A stretch of DNA of 64,000 bases from a cyanobacterium endosymbiont of Epithemia clementina EcSB (GCF_029919255.1 NZ_CP123991.1:1357110-1421109), one strand, 5' to 3'; positions 51,576 through 62,183 are shown, numbered from the stretch's first letter. Translations and numbers: made by a program. Notes: a model not told the origin generated them from the sequence alone.

Positions 51576-52706
51576 TTATTGATTAGCTGTTAGTAAACGA
51601 GAGGCTAAAAATCTATCCATCCACCTTTCTAAATAAGCGCGATTTATTTTTTTATGCTCAAATTTAGTTGTATTTAGAGGATAAGGAGCTAATCCTTTAA
51701 TAGCAGCTGTCATTACACAAAACATAGATTTTTGAAAAGTCTGACAAATTTTCACTAATAAGTCGTCTTCTTGACGAATACTTTTTTGGTAAAACTGATG
51801 AAGGTAGTTTGGCAAATAATGTCTCATATCCTGCATTAGTAAAGTAGGTGGAATTCCTGCACATCCAACAGAGAGAGGATCAGCATATAAAGCACCATAA
51901 GTAAATAACCTTTGTTCTTGGGGAATTTGATAAGCTTGAGCGTTGTAAGAAATAGTTCCTAAAAAGGGAGTTCCTCGAAAGAAAATTGATTCTATATAAG
52001 GAACTGCTGTGTCAGACAAAAAGGTTAACCCAACAGATTTAGGAATAATATCGTAGCCTTTATTTAAAAAAATAACTCGATAAACAATCGGTCTATTAGC
52101 ATCTTTAACTAACCCATCTAAAATATGTTTAACTACTTGTGAAATTGACTTAATTTCTTTTCTATCATAACGATCAGAAAGAGACAAAAATATATCAGCC
52201 ATGACTCGCCAAAATTGTCCCAAGCCACTATAATAGGACATCATTCTTATCTGTTCAGGCAAAAATTCAGGAAAAATTTTGTCTAAAGCTAACATTAAAA
52301 AGTTATTCTTAAACTTGACTTTAATAATCTGTTTGACAACCTCTTGAAACTCTGGGCTATCTAAGTATTTATCTAGTCCTCCTCCCCCATGCCACATCAT
52401 AGACTTCATACAATATTCAGCATACTCAAAATTAATACGATTATGACCCCAATGGTGCAATAATTTCTGGAAGGAAACATCACCATTAAAATATTTAAAA
52501 AAAGGAAATATCATTAAAAATTGATTTTCAGCAATATAAATTAAATTACGGGAATAAGCATCTAATATCATCCCATAACTCTTTAAAATACCTACCACTT
52601 CAAGAACATTGTTAGGTGAGTTTTTAAGAAGTGCTTCCCCTTGTTCTAAACGATAGATGTACTCAGCAAGAGGATGGCAAGAAGGTTCCAGTTGGATAGT
52701 AACCAT
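51576..52706 (-). CDS. CO2 hydration protein (ChpX/ChpY, CupA/CupB family)
   Basis: A 376-residue subunit of the specialised NDH-1 complexes (NDH-1MS or MS') at the thylakoid membrane, which convert CO2 to bicarbonate in the cytoplasm. The family blocks are all present: EVVGILKSYGMILDAYSRNL, FFPFFKYFNGDVSFQKLL, HWGHNRINFEYAEYCMK, MMWHGGGGLDKYL, and MSYYSGLGQFWRVMADIFLS. As I recall, the paralogue ChpX/CupB is the shorter one and is often encoded apart from ndhF/ndhD, which fits this isolated gene, but I cannot decide between the two from sequence alone. The gene is intact in an otherwise decayed stretch. Confidence 0.88.
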   Translation of the reverse strand: MVTIQLEPSCHPLAEYIYRLEQGEALLKNSPNNVLEVVGILKSYGMILDAYSRNLIYIAENQFLMIFPFFKYFNGDVSFQKLLHHWGHNRINFEYAEYCMKSMMWHGGGGLDKYLDSPEFQEVVKQIIKVKFKNNFLMLALDKIFPEFLPEQIRMMSYYSGLGQFWRVMADIFLSLSDRYDRKEIKSISQVVKHILDGLVKDANRPIVYRVIFLNKGYDIIPKSVGLTFLSDTAVPYIESIFFRGTPFLGTISYNAQAYQIPQEQRLFTYGALYADPLSVGCAGIPPTLLMQDMRHYLPNYLHQFYQKSIRQEDDLLVKICQTFQKSMFCVMTAAIKGLAPYPLNTTKFEHKKINRAYLERWMDRFLASRLLTANQ

Positions 52707-52845
52707 AGTATATTTATTAAATTTTTATTGAGAGTTAAATTTGATAATTGCAGAAAAGTAATTGCCTCCTATAGTTCTACACGAAGGGATTTAGATACTC
52801 TACCTTGTGTGTTAATTTATCAATACTAATGGTACGTATTGCTAT

Positions 52846-53517
52846 ATGATGGGAAGCGTGATTCCCAAACGCTACCATCGATTAAAACAAGTTTTAGACC
52901 GACGGCAACCGGATTTGACCGTCCTAACGGAGGACGTCCATAAACCTCATAATCTATCTGCCATTATACGCACTTGCGACGCTGTAGGAATCTTCGAAGT
53001 TCATAGTGTTAATGTTACGGCAGAATTACCTACTTTTTCTCAGGTATCTCAGGGAAGCGAGAAATGGATTTTTCTGAATGTTCATCCTGATACCAAAACA
53101 GCTATAAGTCACCTTAAACGCCAAAAATTTAAGGTCTATGCGGCTCATTTTAGTTCTAAGTCCTTAGACTATCGTCAGATAGATTATACTCAACCTAGTG
53201 CCATTGTTTTTGGAGCAGAAAAATGGGGAGTTACTGAAGAAGCGGCTCAACTAGCCGACGAACATATTGTTATTCCCATGTTGGGAATGGTGCAATCTCT
53301 TAATGTATCTGTAGCTGCTGCAGTTATTCTATTTGAAGCGCAACGTCAACGGTTAGCAGCACAAATATATGATAGTACTCGCTTAGACTCTGAGATATAC
53401 GATCAAGTTTTATTTGAATGGGGTTATCCTGAAATAGCACGAGTTTGCCGCCAACAAGGAAAATCATATCCTACTTTGGGAGAGAATGGAGAAATAAAAG
53501 AAGGCTTTTCTAAGTAG
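52846..53517 (+). CDS. trmH: tRNA (guanosine-18-2'-O)-methyltransferase
   Basis: A SPOUT-fold enzyme that methylates the ribose of G18 in the tRNA D-loop. It is 223 residues. Motif 1 is HNLSAIIRTCDAVGI near residue 35, motif 2 IVFGAEKWGVTEEA, and motif 3 IPMLGMVQSLNVSVAAAVIL, which closes the trefoil knot. The start RYHRLKQVLDRRQPDLTVL is typical of TrmH rather than TrmL or RlmB. The gene begins ATGATG; either Met could be first. It is divergent from the CO2 hydration gene, with about 140 bp between for both promoters. Confidence 0.93.
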   Translation: MMGSVIPKRYHRLKQVLDRRQPDLTVLTEDVHKPHNLSAIIRTCDAVGIFEVHSVNVTAELPTFSQVSQGSEKWIFLNVHPDTKTAISHLKRQKFKVYAAHFSSKSLDYRQIDYTQPSAIVFGAEKWGVTEEAAQLADEHIVIPMLGMVQSLNVSVAAAVILFEAQRQRLAAQIYDSTRLDSEIYDQVLFEWGYPEIARVCRQQGKSYPTLGENGEIKEGFSK

Positions 53518-53749
53518 TTGGACATCGAGAAACGATACTAACGATACTATTTTAAGAGCTATTAAGGAAGCAGGTAAACTGTCAATCCATACTAAGAAAA
53601 TCAAAAAGTTGCTTGAAATAATAAGCTTAAACAAAATTAGAAACTAATATAGACGTCAGTTGGCGTAAATTTGACACTAATTTTTAACCTGATTGAATAA
53701 GATTTAGATTGTTCCGAGTGTAGTTCGATAGCAATGAGGCAAACCATCA

Positions 53750-53781
53750 CCGATTAGTGTTCGTCTTCGAACACTAATCGG
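53750..53781. repeat. Perfect hairpin, 14-bp arms, 4-nt loop
   Basis: Left arm 53750-53763 (ccgattagtgttcg), loop tctt, right arm 53768-53781. It is more GC-rich than its surroundings, 233 bp after trmH, with only a weak T-rich tail. Confidence 0.85.
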
Positions 53782-54301
53782 CTAATTCATCTTCTTTTAT
53801 TCTTTGCCATTTATTTTTAACTTTTGGGAATAAAAATATAACTATCATTTTTAAAACTAGTCTATATTCAAGCTATTTTCCTATTTTTAATAAATTAAAT
53901 ATATTAAATTTATTTTATGAATCTGTTAAAAGAAAAACAGATTCATAGTTACTATTTTGATTAGTATCACTGTGGCAAGATTGTTTATATAGCAATTAAA
54001 GTAGTAAAGAACATATATAAAATTAATGACTAATAAATAAAGAATACATAATTAAAATCAAAACTAACAATTTTAAGTACTTTATCAAGTATACCGAAGC
54101 TAAAACTCTTCTAATAAGAGACCCCTTATAAGAAAATAACATTACTTAACAGAATATAAATTATTCTAACCAAAAATTAGAATAAACTAGATAAAGGTTT
54201 TAAAAATATAAAAAAATAGCTAAACAAAAATGAGCTTATCTTTATTAGATTAACTTTAATTATAAAGGTAATTATTCATATAGTCTTAGATAAGTAAGAT
54301 T

Positions 54302-54736
54302 ATGTACTCTAAAACTTTAAAAAAAGCAATAGCTAATTAAGTCAGTACCTTAAAAGAGAAGCAAATATTTGCTTCTTTGACTATTGATGGCAGTCGTAAT
54401 AAAGATTTATATAAAGTTTATTTATCTCAAAATTTAATTCCTTAGTTAGAACTAGAAAATATCATTATTTTAGATAATGCTCCTCTTCATAAGCGAGTAA
54501 CCATTAGAGAAATATTAGAAAACACTCAATGTGAACTATAGTATCTGTCACCTTGCTTTTCAGATTTAAATAAAATTAAGAATTAGTAGTTTTTTATGAA
54601 AATTTAGGTTAAACAAATATTACCTAAATTTGAAACAGTTAGAGAATGTGTAAACTACTTTTTTAAAAACTATCCTAACGTTTTTGCTTCGTACAATACT
54701 ACTTTACCACCTCTTAAAAAAGATTCTAGCCACTAA
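54302..54736 (+). pseudogene. IS630-family transposase, C-terminal DDE half, nonsense-only decay
   Basis: One uninterrupted frame of 145 codons reads FASLTIDGSRNKDLYKVYL, ENIIILDNAPLHKRVTIREI, LENTQCEL, stop, YLSPCFSDLNKIKN, two stops, then PKFETVRECVNYFFKNYPNV and a final TAA. The DNAxxHK and YLxPxSPDLNxIExxW signatures of IS630/DDE_3 transposases are clear. The frame is broken only by substitutions giving TAA or TAG (about six), with no indel. The N-terminal half is missing from this copy. Inactive. Confidence 0.85.
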
Positions 54737-54957
54737 AATTACGAAAAGTAAATTAGAATATATATTTTCTGCTAATTTTTATAAATTTTTAATTTAATAT
54801 TTAAACTTGTAGTCTTATTGATTAAGGCATTTATTTAAGAAGAAATCTAGTATAGATTCTATTCTATTTAAATAAAAATTTAAAAATAAAAAAGATATTA
54901 ATCTTACTAATAAATAAAGGTTTACTCAATAGATATTTTTACTAAAATTATGTAGAT

Positions 54958-55300
54958 TTACATTAAGACTAATTAATCAACACAACAACTAGCAGAGTAT
55001 TTTGAAGTAAATTATAGTTTTTTTAGTCATCGCCTTAGAGCTTATGAATCAGTAAAAAGTGTAGAATCCTTCCCTTATTGACAAAAAAACTTTCTTTTAT
55101 TGAGACAGAATAGTTTAATATCATATCAAAGAACAACTTCTAGAAGAAGATAATAATGCCATTCTACAATAACTAAATACCCACCCATACCCCAAAAATA
55201 GGTGTTACAGTTAGTATTTACACCATCTATCATCTTATCTAAAAGATAAACTTAATCAAAAAAATGTTAAATTTAAATGTAAATAATATTTAACTTTTTA
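54958..55300 (+). pseudogene. Second IS630-type relic (N-terminal part)
   Basis: Shifting frames give QLLEEDNNAIL and LNTHPYPKNR, with VTVSIYTIYHLI in another frame, then LNQKNVKFKCK. The order resembles the N-terminal helix-turn-helix and linker of IS630 transposases. Several indels and stops; weak evidence. Confidence 0.4.
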
Positions 55301-56167
55301 GGACAAATTTTTCAGAAGAAACAAATAATAAATCATTTTTTTATTAGTGTTAATATCATAACAGTCGTTATCTAATTGTGTTAGTGTGGATAATTGATTG
55401 GCTAATAGAACAAAAAAATCAGAGAAATAGTTGAATATATAGAAAAATAGTTTGTATGTTTATCTCGTTATTTTTATTGTTTTAACAAAATTAAAAACAG
55501 TCAATTTAAAAATTAATAATCTTTACAGAATTAAAAATTACATTATTTTTGCTCTTTCAATAAAATGATTAATTTAGTAACTTATAAAGACATAATTAGC
55601 TATTTTATTTACTGCGGAGGAGGAGAGCAATCTCCGCTTAGGCTTACTTTTTCCTTGCTGCTTCATCAAATATTTTTAATATTACCACTAAATGTAGAAA
55701 CATAGAAATATCCATTGTTAATGTCATTTTCCAATAAACAGCATACTTTTAAGAGGGGATTTAGTACAAGCAGCTAGGGACATTTTTATCACTCCTAATA
55801 TGGACTCAAAAATGGTACTTACTAGAAAATTAAGACTTCTTGATATAGACAGCAGTTAGAAATGTTACTATTAGAGTTGGACTGTTTTTAAAATTTAAGT
55901 AAGACAATTTTTTGTTGAGAATCTCACAATTTCTATTGTTATCTAAATAGGATTGAAACACTTGGGATTTTTGAGACAAAATCTTTGTGGTAATTATGCT
56001 GTTACGATTAAGTAGGATACCATTAAAATTAGAGCTCAATATTTATAGTAAATAAGTTATAGAATTTATTGGATACATCAGGTGTACTTTTATTCTGTTT
56101 TTTCTTGACTGTTCCCAAATCAAAAAAAATCGGTACTTCACAAGTAGTAAATATGAAGACTTCAATA

Positions 56168-58432
56168 TTAATTGATTATAATAAAAGGCTCGGTGAGATT
56201 TTCTTCTAAAACTTGACCGATAATACAACTATCTTTAAATCCTGACCGAATCAGATTCAGTAAGCATTTATCAGCTTTATCTGAAGGAATTGAGGCGAGC
56301 AGTCCCCCGGAAGTTTGAGGATCAAATAGTAGGGGAAATTTATTTTTATGTTTAACTTCTTCTAGATTAAGAATATAATTGCTTGCTTGTAAATTCTGAG
56401 GGTATAAAGAGCTAGTAATTCCCTGTTTTGTTGTTTGTATTGCTCCCTCCAAGACTACAATATTTTCTAAGTCTAGACTGACCGATATTTTAGAAGCTTT
56501 AATCATCTCTACTAAATGTCCTAGCAATCCAAACCCAGTTACATCTGTACACGCTGTCGCTTCAAATTTTAAGAAAATCTTTGCTGCTTGTTGATTCGAT
56601 AGTAACATGGATTCGACAGCATTATCAATCCATCTTCCTTTAGCTTGATAATTCATATCAGCCGCAAATAAAGTACCCGTTCCAATTCCTTTAGTTAAAA
56701 TTAGTTTATCCCCTGAATTCATACCACTTTTCTTAAAAAAATTATTTGAAAAAATAAACCCATTACAGGATAATCCTAATGCTAGTTCTGAAGATTCTAT
56801 CGTATGACCACCAATCAGAGAAACCTGAGATCTATTTAAAACTTTAATAACTCCAGAAAGTAATTGATATAGGGTTTCTTCTAGTTTTTTTTCTAATCCA
56901 TAAGGAAGAGTAACAATCGCTAAAACACTATCAGGGGTTGCGCTCATGGCAAAAATATCACTTAGACAATGATGAGCAGTAATTTGTCCAAATATAAAAG
57001 GATCATTAATTAGACTTGGAAAAAAGTCGATAGTTTGCACTAATAAACTTTGATTTTTTAAAATTATTATTGCTGCATCATCAGGATTATTTAGTCCAAC
57101 TAAAACATTTTTATTGTGTCTGATTTCTAAACGATTTAAGACTTTTTCTAAAATAGATTTTCCTACTTTTGAGCCACAGCCAACACAAGGCATCAAGTTA
57201 CTGGTTTTTAAATCTAAACTATCAATGGTAATTAGTGAATTTTTATCCATTGAAGGAAAGTTTGTAAATTGCTGTATAAATTGTCGATCAATATAATCTT
57301 TCCAATGCCATAAAATAGAAGATTCCCAGCCCAAATAACCCCAAGAGGCTATGGCTCTTTTATCTCCTGTTCCAATTAGACTTAAAAAATACTTTTGAGG
57401 TTGATAAGATATTAAAGGTTTTTCTAAAATAATTTTCTGTAAGTTTTTAAACAAAGGTTTTCCTTGCCGAACTGCAAAAACCCCCGCTTTGGGATAGGAA
57501 GTATCTTGAATTGTAGCAATATCACCAGCTGCAAAAATATTGGGATGGGAAATAGATTGTAAGTTCTTGTTAACTAAGATAAATCCTCTATTGTCAGTTT
57601 TTAATCCACAATCTTTTATCCAACTAGGTGCTGATGCTTGAGTTACCCAGAAAATAAAATCACAGTCAACAGCTAAACCTGTATCACAATAAATTTGATA
57701 ACTATTAGAATTATTAGACGTTATTTTTATTACCCTCTCGTTGAGAAATAGTTGTATTTTTCTTTTTTCTAAGATAGTTTCTGATCTTTTACTAACCCAA
57801 GAGTTATGACTGGTAAGTAAGGTTTCTCCTTGATGAAATAGATTAATTCTTATATTAGATAAAGGCTGGTTAAATTTTTGCAAAATTGCAGTTAAACGAC
57901 TGTGTATATTTAAAGCTAATTCAACTCCTCCTGCTCCGCCACCAACAATACTAATAGAATATTGTTGGTGAGGCTTCTTAATAACCGTTTCAATTATTTC
58001 ATTCCAAACTGTTAAAAACTTAGGAATAGGTTTAGCAGTAATTGCATATTGAGAAGCGCCAGGAATATTAACTGTTTCTGGAGTACTTCCAATGTCAATA
58101 GATAAGTAATCAAAATCTACTGGTGGATATTTAGCACAAATTACTTTGTTATTAATTAGATCTAAATTAATTGCTTGATCAAGATAAAGTTGAGCTCTAG
58201 AAAATCGAGCAAGACGACGCAGATCAATATGAGTTTCATCAAAACTGTAAAAACCAGCTACATGACCTGGTAACATCCCTGAATAAGGGGTGTGGGAGGT
58301 ATCTGTAATTAAAGTGAGTCGTACTCCAGGAATTGGGTTCATTCCCCATAATTTTAGTGTTATTGCATGGCTGTGCCCCCCCCCAATTAGTACTAAATCA
58401 TAGATAATTGGAATCGGTTTTGATTGCATCAT
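56168..58432 (-). CDS. selD: NDH-like flavoprotein fused to selenide, water dikinase (SelD)
   Basis: A 754-residue two-domain protein. Residues 1 to about 400 are a type II NADH-dehydrogenase-like FAD/NAD(P) oxidoreductase: LVLIGGGHSHAITLK at 13-27 binds FAD, SIVGGGAGGVELALNI binds NAD(P), and HPNIFAAGDIAT is the second FAD motif. From about residue 405 follows SelD: LMPCVGCGSKVGKSIL holds the catalytic Cys and Lys, then NPDDAAIIIL, TIDFFPSLINDPFIFGQITA and TACTDVTGFGLLGHLVEMIK. SelD makes selenophosphate from selenide and ATP. The fusion is common in cyanobacteria, where the likely use is 2-selenouridine in tRNA via SelU. The gene is intact and stands alone. Confidence 0.92.
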   Translation of the reverse strand: MMQSKPIPIIYDLVLIGGGHSHAITLKLWGMNPIPGVRLTLITDTSHTPYSGMLPGHVAGFYSFDETHIDLRRLARFSRAQLYLDQAINLDLINNKVICAKYPPVDFDYLSIDIGSTPETVNIPGASQYAITAKPIPKFLTVWNEIIETVIKKPHQQYSISIVGGGAGGVELALNIHSRLTAILQKFNQPLSNIRINLFHQGETLLTSHNSWVSKRSETILEKRKIQLFLNERVIKITSNNSNSYQIYCDTGLAVDCDFIFWVTQASAPSWIKDCGLKTDNRGFILVNKNLQSISHPNIFAAGDIATIQDTSYPKAGVFAVRQGKPLFKNLQKIILEKPLISYQPQKYFLSLIGTGDKRAIASWGYLGWESSILWHWKDYIDRQFIQQFTNFPSMDKNSLITIDSLDLKTSNLMPCVGCGSKVGKSILEKVLNRLEIRHNKNVLVGLNNPDDAAIIILKNQSLLVQTIDFFPSLINDPFIFGQITAHHCLSDIFAMSATPDSVLAIVTLPYGLEKKLEETLYQLLSGVIKVLNRSQVSLIGGHTIESSELALGLSCNGFIFSNNFFKKSGMNSGDKLILTKGIGTGTLFAADMNYQAKGRWIDNAVESMLLSNQQAAKIFLKFEATACTDVTGFGLLGHLVEMIKASKISVSLDLENIVVLEGAIQTTKQGITSSLYPQNLQASNYILNLEEVKHKNKFPLLFDPQTSGGLLASIPSDKADKCLLNLIRSGFKDSCIIGQVLEENLTEPFIIIN

Positions 58433-58549
58433 TTTGTTTTAGATAAAAACCAACATACAGTAAAAATTTTATTGGCTATATTTATCTAACTTATCTCATT
58501 TTTTTCTAAAAAGACAATACCTAACATTTATTTAGATATTAAGTAGGTA

Positions 58550-58620
58550 AGCATAAATAAGTCTAAAATAGAAACATAGTTTTAAAAAACTAATTACTAG
58601 ATGCTAGCCTGTATAAAGTA
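58550..58620 (+). mobile_element. Short relic of dispersed IS element
   Basis: It carries gtaggtaagcataaataagt and gatgctagcctgtata in the same order as the corresponding blocks at 32.82-32.89 kb. Only the outer end of the element remains. Confidence 0.4.
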
Positions 58621-58733
58621 GATTATTAATAATATACTACTATATTAGTGGGTCATTTATTGCACCTTTAATTCTATGATATTTAGGCAAATTTTGGAAA
58701 AATTATTAATTATAAAATAAATTGCAATTGAAT

Positions 58734-59164
58734 CTAAATATTGATATTTTTGCCAACTACTATAATAGCTGAATCGCCAAATCTAGGAGGACCGCTCTTA
58801 ATTATTGGATTGCTATAAAATCCAAATCTGTGGGAAGTTATAGAAAATTATGATTAAGTTTACCATGTTCATTATGGTCTAAAAAAACTACTACAGCATA
58901 AGTTTTTGAAGGTAAATTATTGAATGTTATCCGCATAGGATTATCGGTGATTTTTACACATTCACTTTCAATTGCATCTTTCTTGCTATTTGGAAAACCT
59001 CAACTGCTTGAAAATAGACTTAAACAAAGCTGTCCACGACGTTCCCCTAATCCAGCGATTTCAATTGTAAGATCGCTGATTGAATTGGTATTTACAGAGC
59101 TAGAAAGACCTAAGATTTCCACTAGGCATACTAAGCTAGCACTTATTTGAGAGCTACACTTCAT
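58734..59164 (-). pseudogene. DUF2141 family exported protein, broken
   Basis: Start ATG 59164 on the minus strand. The protein would begin MKCSSQISASLVCLV (signal-like), then TIEIAGLGERRGQLCLSLF, a TGA, GFPNSKKDAIE, then MRITFNNLPSKTYAVVVFLD and HNEHGKLNHNF. After a one-base shift it continues FGFYSNPIIKSGPPRFGDS and ends at 58734. These are the DUF2141 blocks: the G-x-x-x-x-x-G-Q opening, the NLPxGxYAVxVxHDxNxNGKLDxN core and the GFSNNxxxxxGPPxF ending. About 143 codons, inactivated by at least one nonsense codon and one frameshift. Confidence 0.8.
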
Positions 59165-59433
59165 TATGGTTTTCTCTGAGAAAGTATTTTCTTATTTAAT
59201 CTAAATACAATTGTTAGTTGTGACCTTCTAAAGAGGTTGTTTAAGAGAGTGATTTTATTGCCAGGCATCTTGACTTTTAGAGGAATAAGCTCTTAGTCAA
59301 GACTTTACTAATATGACATTTTTGTCAAGATTATTGATTATCTATTAATATAAAATCTTTTCTCTATTACTAAAATTAGAAAATTCAGTTATTTACTTAT
59401 ATTAATAAGGACATATTTATAACCATATAGTTA

Positions 59434-59464
59434 TTTTTATTGCTCTAATAAAGAGCAATAAAAA
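59434..59464. repeat. Perfect hairpin, 13-bp arms, 5-nt loop
   Basis: Left arm 59434-59446, right arm 59452-59464, with agagc in the stem. Its right arm ends in an A-run, so on the minus strand the structure is followed by little T. Confidence 0.75.
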
Positions 59465-60513
59465 AGTTTAACTTATTTTTTTAACTAATTAAATAGAATA
59501 ATGTGCTTTTGGCAAAAGTAATTTAGTCATTAATAACAACTATTATATTGACTTTTTGTTTCATTAAAAATGTCAGAAGAAACAACTCTTTATCCATTTA
59601 TTTTTTCTAATTTTTGAATATAAATTTTGTATCTTAAGTTCATTACAACTAACTTTAGAATGGAAAATTACAAGTAAGACTAAAAGACGATTTAGCTTCA
59701 CTTAGTTAGACTAAATATTATAATTGTGGATCAGTGTATGCTGATATACACATTGTGCTGTTAGCTTAAAAAATAATAGAGTAAGTTATTCTGAGATGTA
59801 GAATCATAATAAGATACTTGATTTTATCATTTTGATTAAAAGTATTTTTTTATTGACATAGTTTGTTTATACTTTTTTTATATTAATTTTGATAAATATT
59901 TAGTTTTTATTTGTCCAATTAGTAGAAGTGCTAGAAACTATTAGTTATATAGGGTGTTAACGAAGATTGATCAAAAAATATTTTCTTTGTAATTCGATAA
60001 CTGCTGTGATAAGACTTTCTATTAAAAAGATATAATTATTGATTAGTTAAATATAACTAAGTATATTTAATTAATTGACCTTATGCTTTTTTTGATTGGC
60101 TGCAATAAAAACAATAAATAAAATTTCCAATTTTTAGGTTGTAGAAATTAGAAATTTTAGAAGAAATTAAGTTTTACAACTTTTAAGCTTTTAGAATAAA
60201 AAATATTGTCATAATAAAAGTATTTTTAGTTATTTGTTGAAATTTGATTTATCTCAATATAAAATAGCTAATTTTTTTAAAAAGAAATAAATTAAACTAA
60301 TTTTTGCTAGATAAAAGCGTAATTCTTTTGGTTGACTATGTTTTTAATTAAAATTAACTGTCTAAAACCTAAAATCAATAATTGAGTCAGCTAATTACAA
60401 ATTATCTTAACATTCTTCTTCAAATTAGAGATAGCCAACATTTAACCTTATTTAGAAAAAATTTATATGGCTTACTGAAAATATAAACTATCAATCTTTC
60501 TTATGAAAAAAAA

Positions 60514-60634
60514 CTCTCGGGAGTCTTGCCATGTTTCGACCCCAAGAGCTTTTGTCTTTCATTCTTACTCCTCACACACACCTGTTTTGACATAAATTTC
60601 TTTTTAAAGTTCCTATAAACATGACAGTTTTTTT
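60514..60634 (+). ncRNA. yfr1: Candidate Yfr1-type small regulatory RNA
   Basis: The plus strand holds ACTCCTCACAC at 60567-60577, the invariant unpaired motif of the cyanobacterial Yfr1 RNA, extended here as ACTCCTCACACACACC. Upstream is a strong hairpin at 60514-60548 (CTCTCGGGAGTC with GACCCCAAGAG). Downstream, ctgt at 60582 can pair imperfectly with acag at 60624-60627, followed by seven T. The order stem, open motif, stem plus T-run is that of Yfr1. The 5' hairpin is larger and the spacing longer than in the compact forms I recall, and on the minus strand that hairpin is followed by eight T, so it might also be a terminator of something reading leftwards. Yfr1 represses outer-membrane-channel-type mRNAs by pairing. 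Confidence 0.55.
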
Positions 60635-61852
60635 ATTGTCACTGCTCAATAGATAATGTTCATAAGCAAAACTGTCTTGTTATGACTAGATTTAGCCATA
60701 ATTGAATTCTGCTTTTAAAAAACAGAATTTAAAACTTATCAATCTGTTGATAATCAATGATCTATTCTGATAGTCTAACTTAACTCCGGCAATATAAATC
60801 TATGAGCTGAAATTATATAACAGCCATAATCGATGCACTAAATTAACTAATATTTCGATAATTATCATAATTACAGCCTTAACAAGAAGAGTTAGTAAAA
60901 CAATGATTACATTAATTAATTTATGCTGATCGTGATCGTTCTGCCATAATTTAGTCACGAGAGTGTAAACTTCTCTTCCATGTAGTTTACTAAGCCAGCT
61001 TAATCAATATCATCCATAAATATCTTCATGTTATTGTTATTGATACGAGAGTCAGACCTAAACTAGAAGAATTTAAAAATCTTGTTGATGAGAGTAATTT
61101 GTTGTACTTTGCCCATAACTTGTAACCATCTTGATTTGTATGCCACCTTTAAAGCTGTTGAACGGTTACAAGCCCTTAATACTATTTTTAGAATTTTACT
61201 TGCCAAAGTTGATGTTCTGATTGACAATGGAAGAAGATCAAGAAAATTTTGGAGTATGCTTAACTTATCCAGTTTAAAACTGATATACTTCTTGTAGTGA
61301 CTTTTGGACTAGTTTCTCAACAAGGAGTAATAATTAAAAACTATCCCAATTCTTATTTTAAAATTCTCTTAGTCAACTGATAAAGAGGTAGTATGAGGCG
61401 GTAGTATAAAAAATTGTGCCTTAACTTTTTCTTCATTTATTTAGTTACCCGGCTTTATTATAACCCAAATTACGTTAATTTTTAGCGTTGCAAATTTTAG
61501 ATGAGTACCTAACCTGAGAATCATGAAGAAAAAGATCCCATTGATTAACTGAAAAGACTTTAATATTAGTTCAACAAAATTTAAAAATACTGTTGTTATT
61601 ATTAACATATTTTAAGTTAAAATTTGACTAGATTGACGATTATCTGGAATAGTAACCACAAACGATTAAGGCGACAACAATTATTATGAAACAACAGGAG
61701 GCGAGACTAGCCTATTTTTTACTCTAAATTAAGATAAGGTTTTTGGGGTAAATAAGCGTAAGTAATCAGTAGAGTAAGAAAGAAATAAAACAATTATAAA
61801 CAGTTCAATTTTGTTTATAAAGCTTTTTAAAGAGTTTATAAACAAAATATTC

Positions 61853-62095
61853 TCAGTCTCCAAATAATTCACTAATTAAATTTTCTGTTAACTCAAAAAT
61901 CGGTTTACAATCATCTGTGTAACTTCGAGGCAACTTAAAAGTAGAAAATTCGCTATGGGCACTACTATGGCTGTAGTTTACATTTCTAATGCAATCCCGT
62001 AAAATTTTGGTTTCATCTAACTAGTCCTTCAAAAACTCGGTGGGCTTCACTGAAATATCGATAACACTAAATTTATATAATTTTCTTTCAAACAT
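61853..62095 (-). pseudogene. Small unknown gene with one in-frame amber codon
   Basis: A single minus-strand frame of 81 codons: MFERKLYKFSVIDISVKPTE, FLKD, TAG at codon 25, LDETKILRDCIRNVNYSHSS, AHSEFSTFKLPRSYTDDCKP and IFELTENLISELFGD then TGA. Only one stop interrupts it and the composition is protein-like. I do not recognise the family. It may be recently inactivated. Confidence 0.5.
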
Positions 62096-62183
62096 TGTTT
62101 TTAAGGGTATAAGCTTGACAAAACTACTATAGTTAATTAGATTTTTTTTATAATCGAAAAAAATATGTAATGCATAAAATTTG

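Larger units (their letters stand above)
53518..56167. other. 2.65-kb region with IS630 relics
   Basis: It holds a perfect hairpin (53750-53781), an IS630 transposase pseudogene (54302-54736) and a second IS630 N-terminal relic (about 54958-55300). Around 55740-55860 a frame RGDLVQAARDIFITPN is protein-like but unassigned. A short GC-rich hairpin is at about 55614-55637. Confidence 0.65.

Noticed and set aside
58920-59150. Plus-strand open frame of 76 codons
   Set aside because: It lies antisense over the DUF2141 pseudogene, whose minus-strand reading matches a known family; the plus frame has no family features.
61082-61297. Plus-strand frame of 71 codons
   Set aside because: No ribosome-binding site, no recognisable family, and composition like the surrounding desert.
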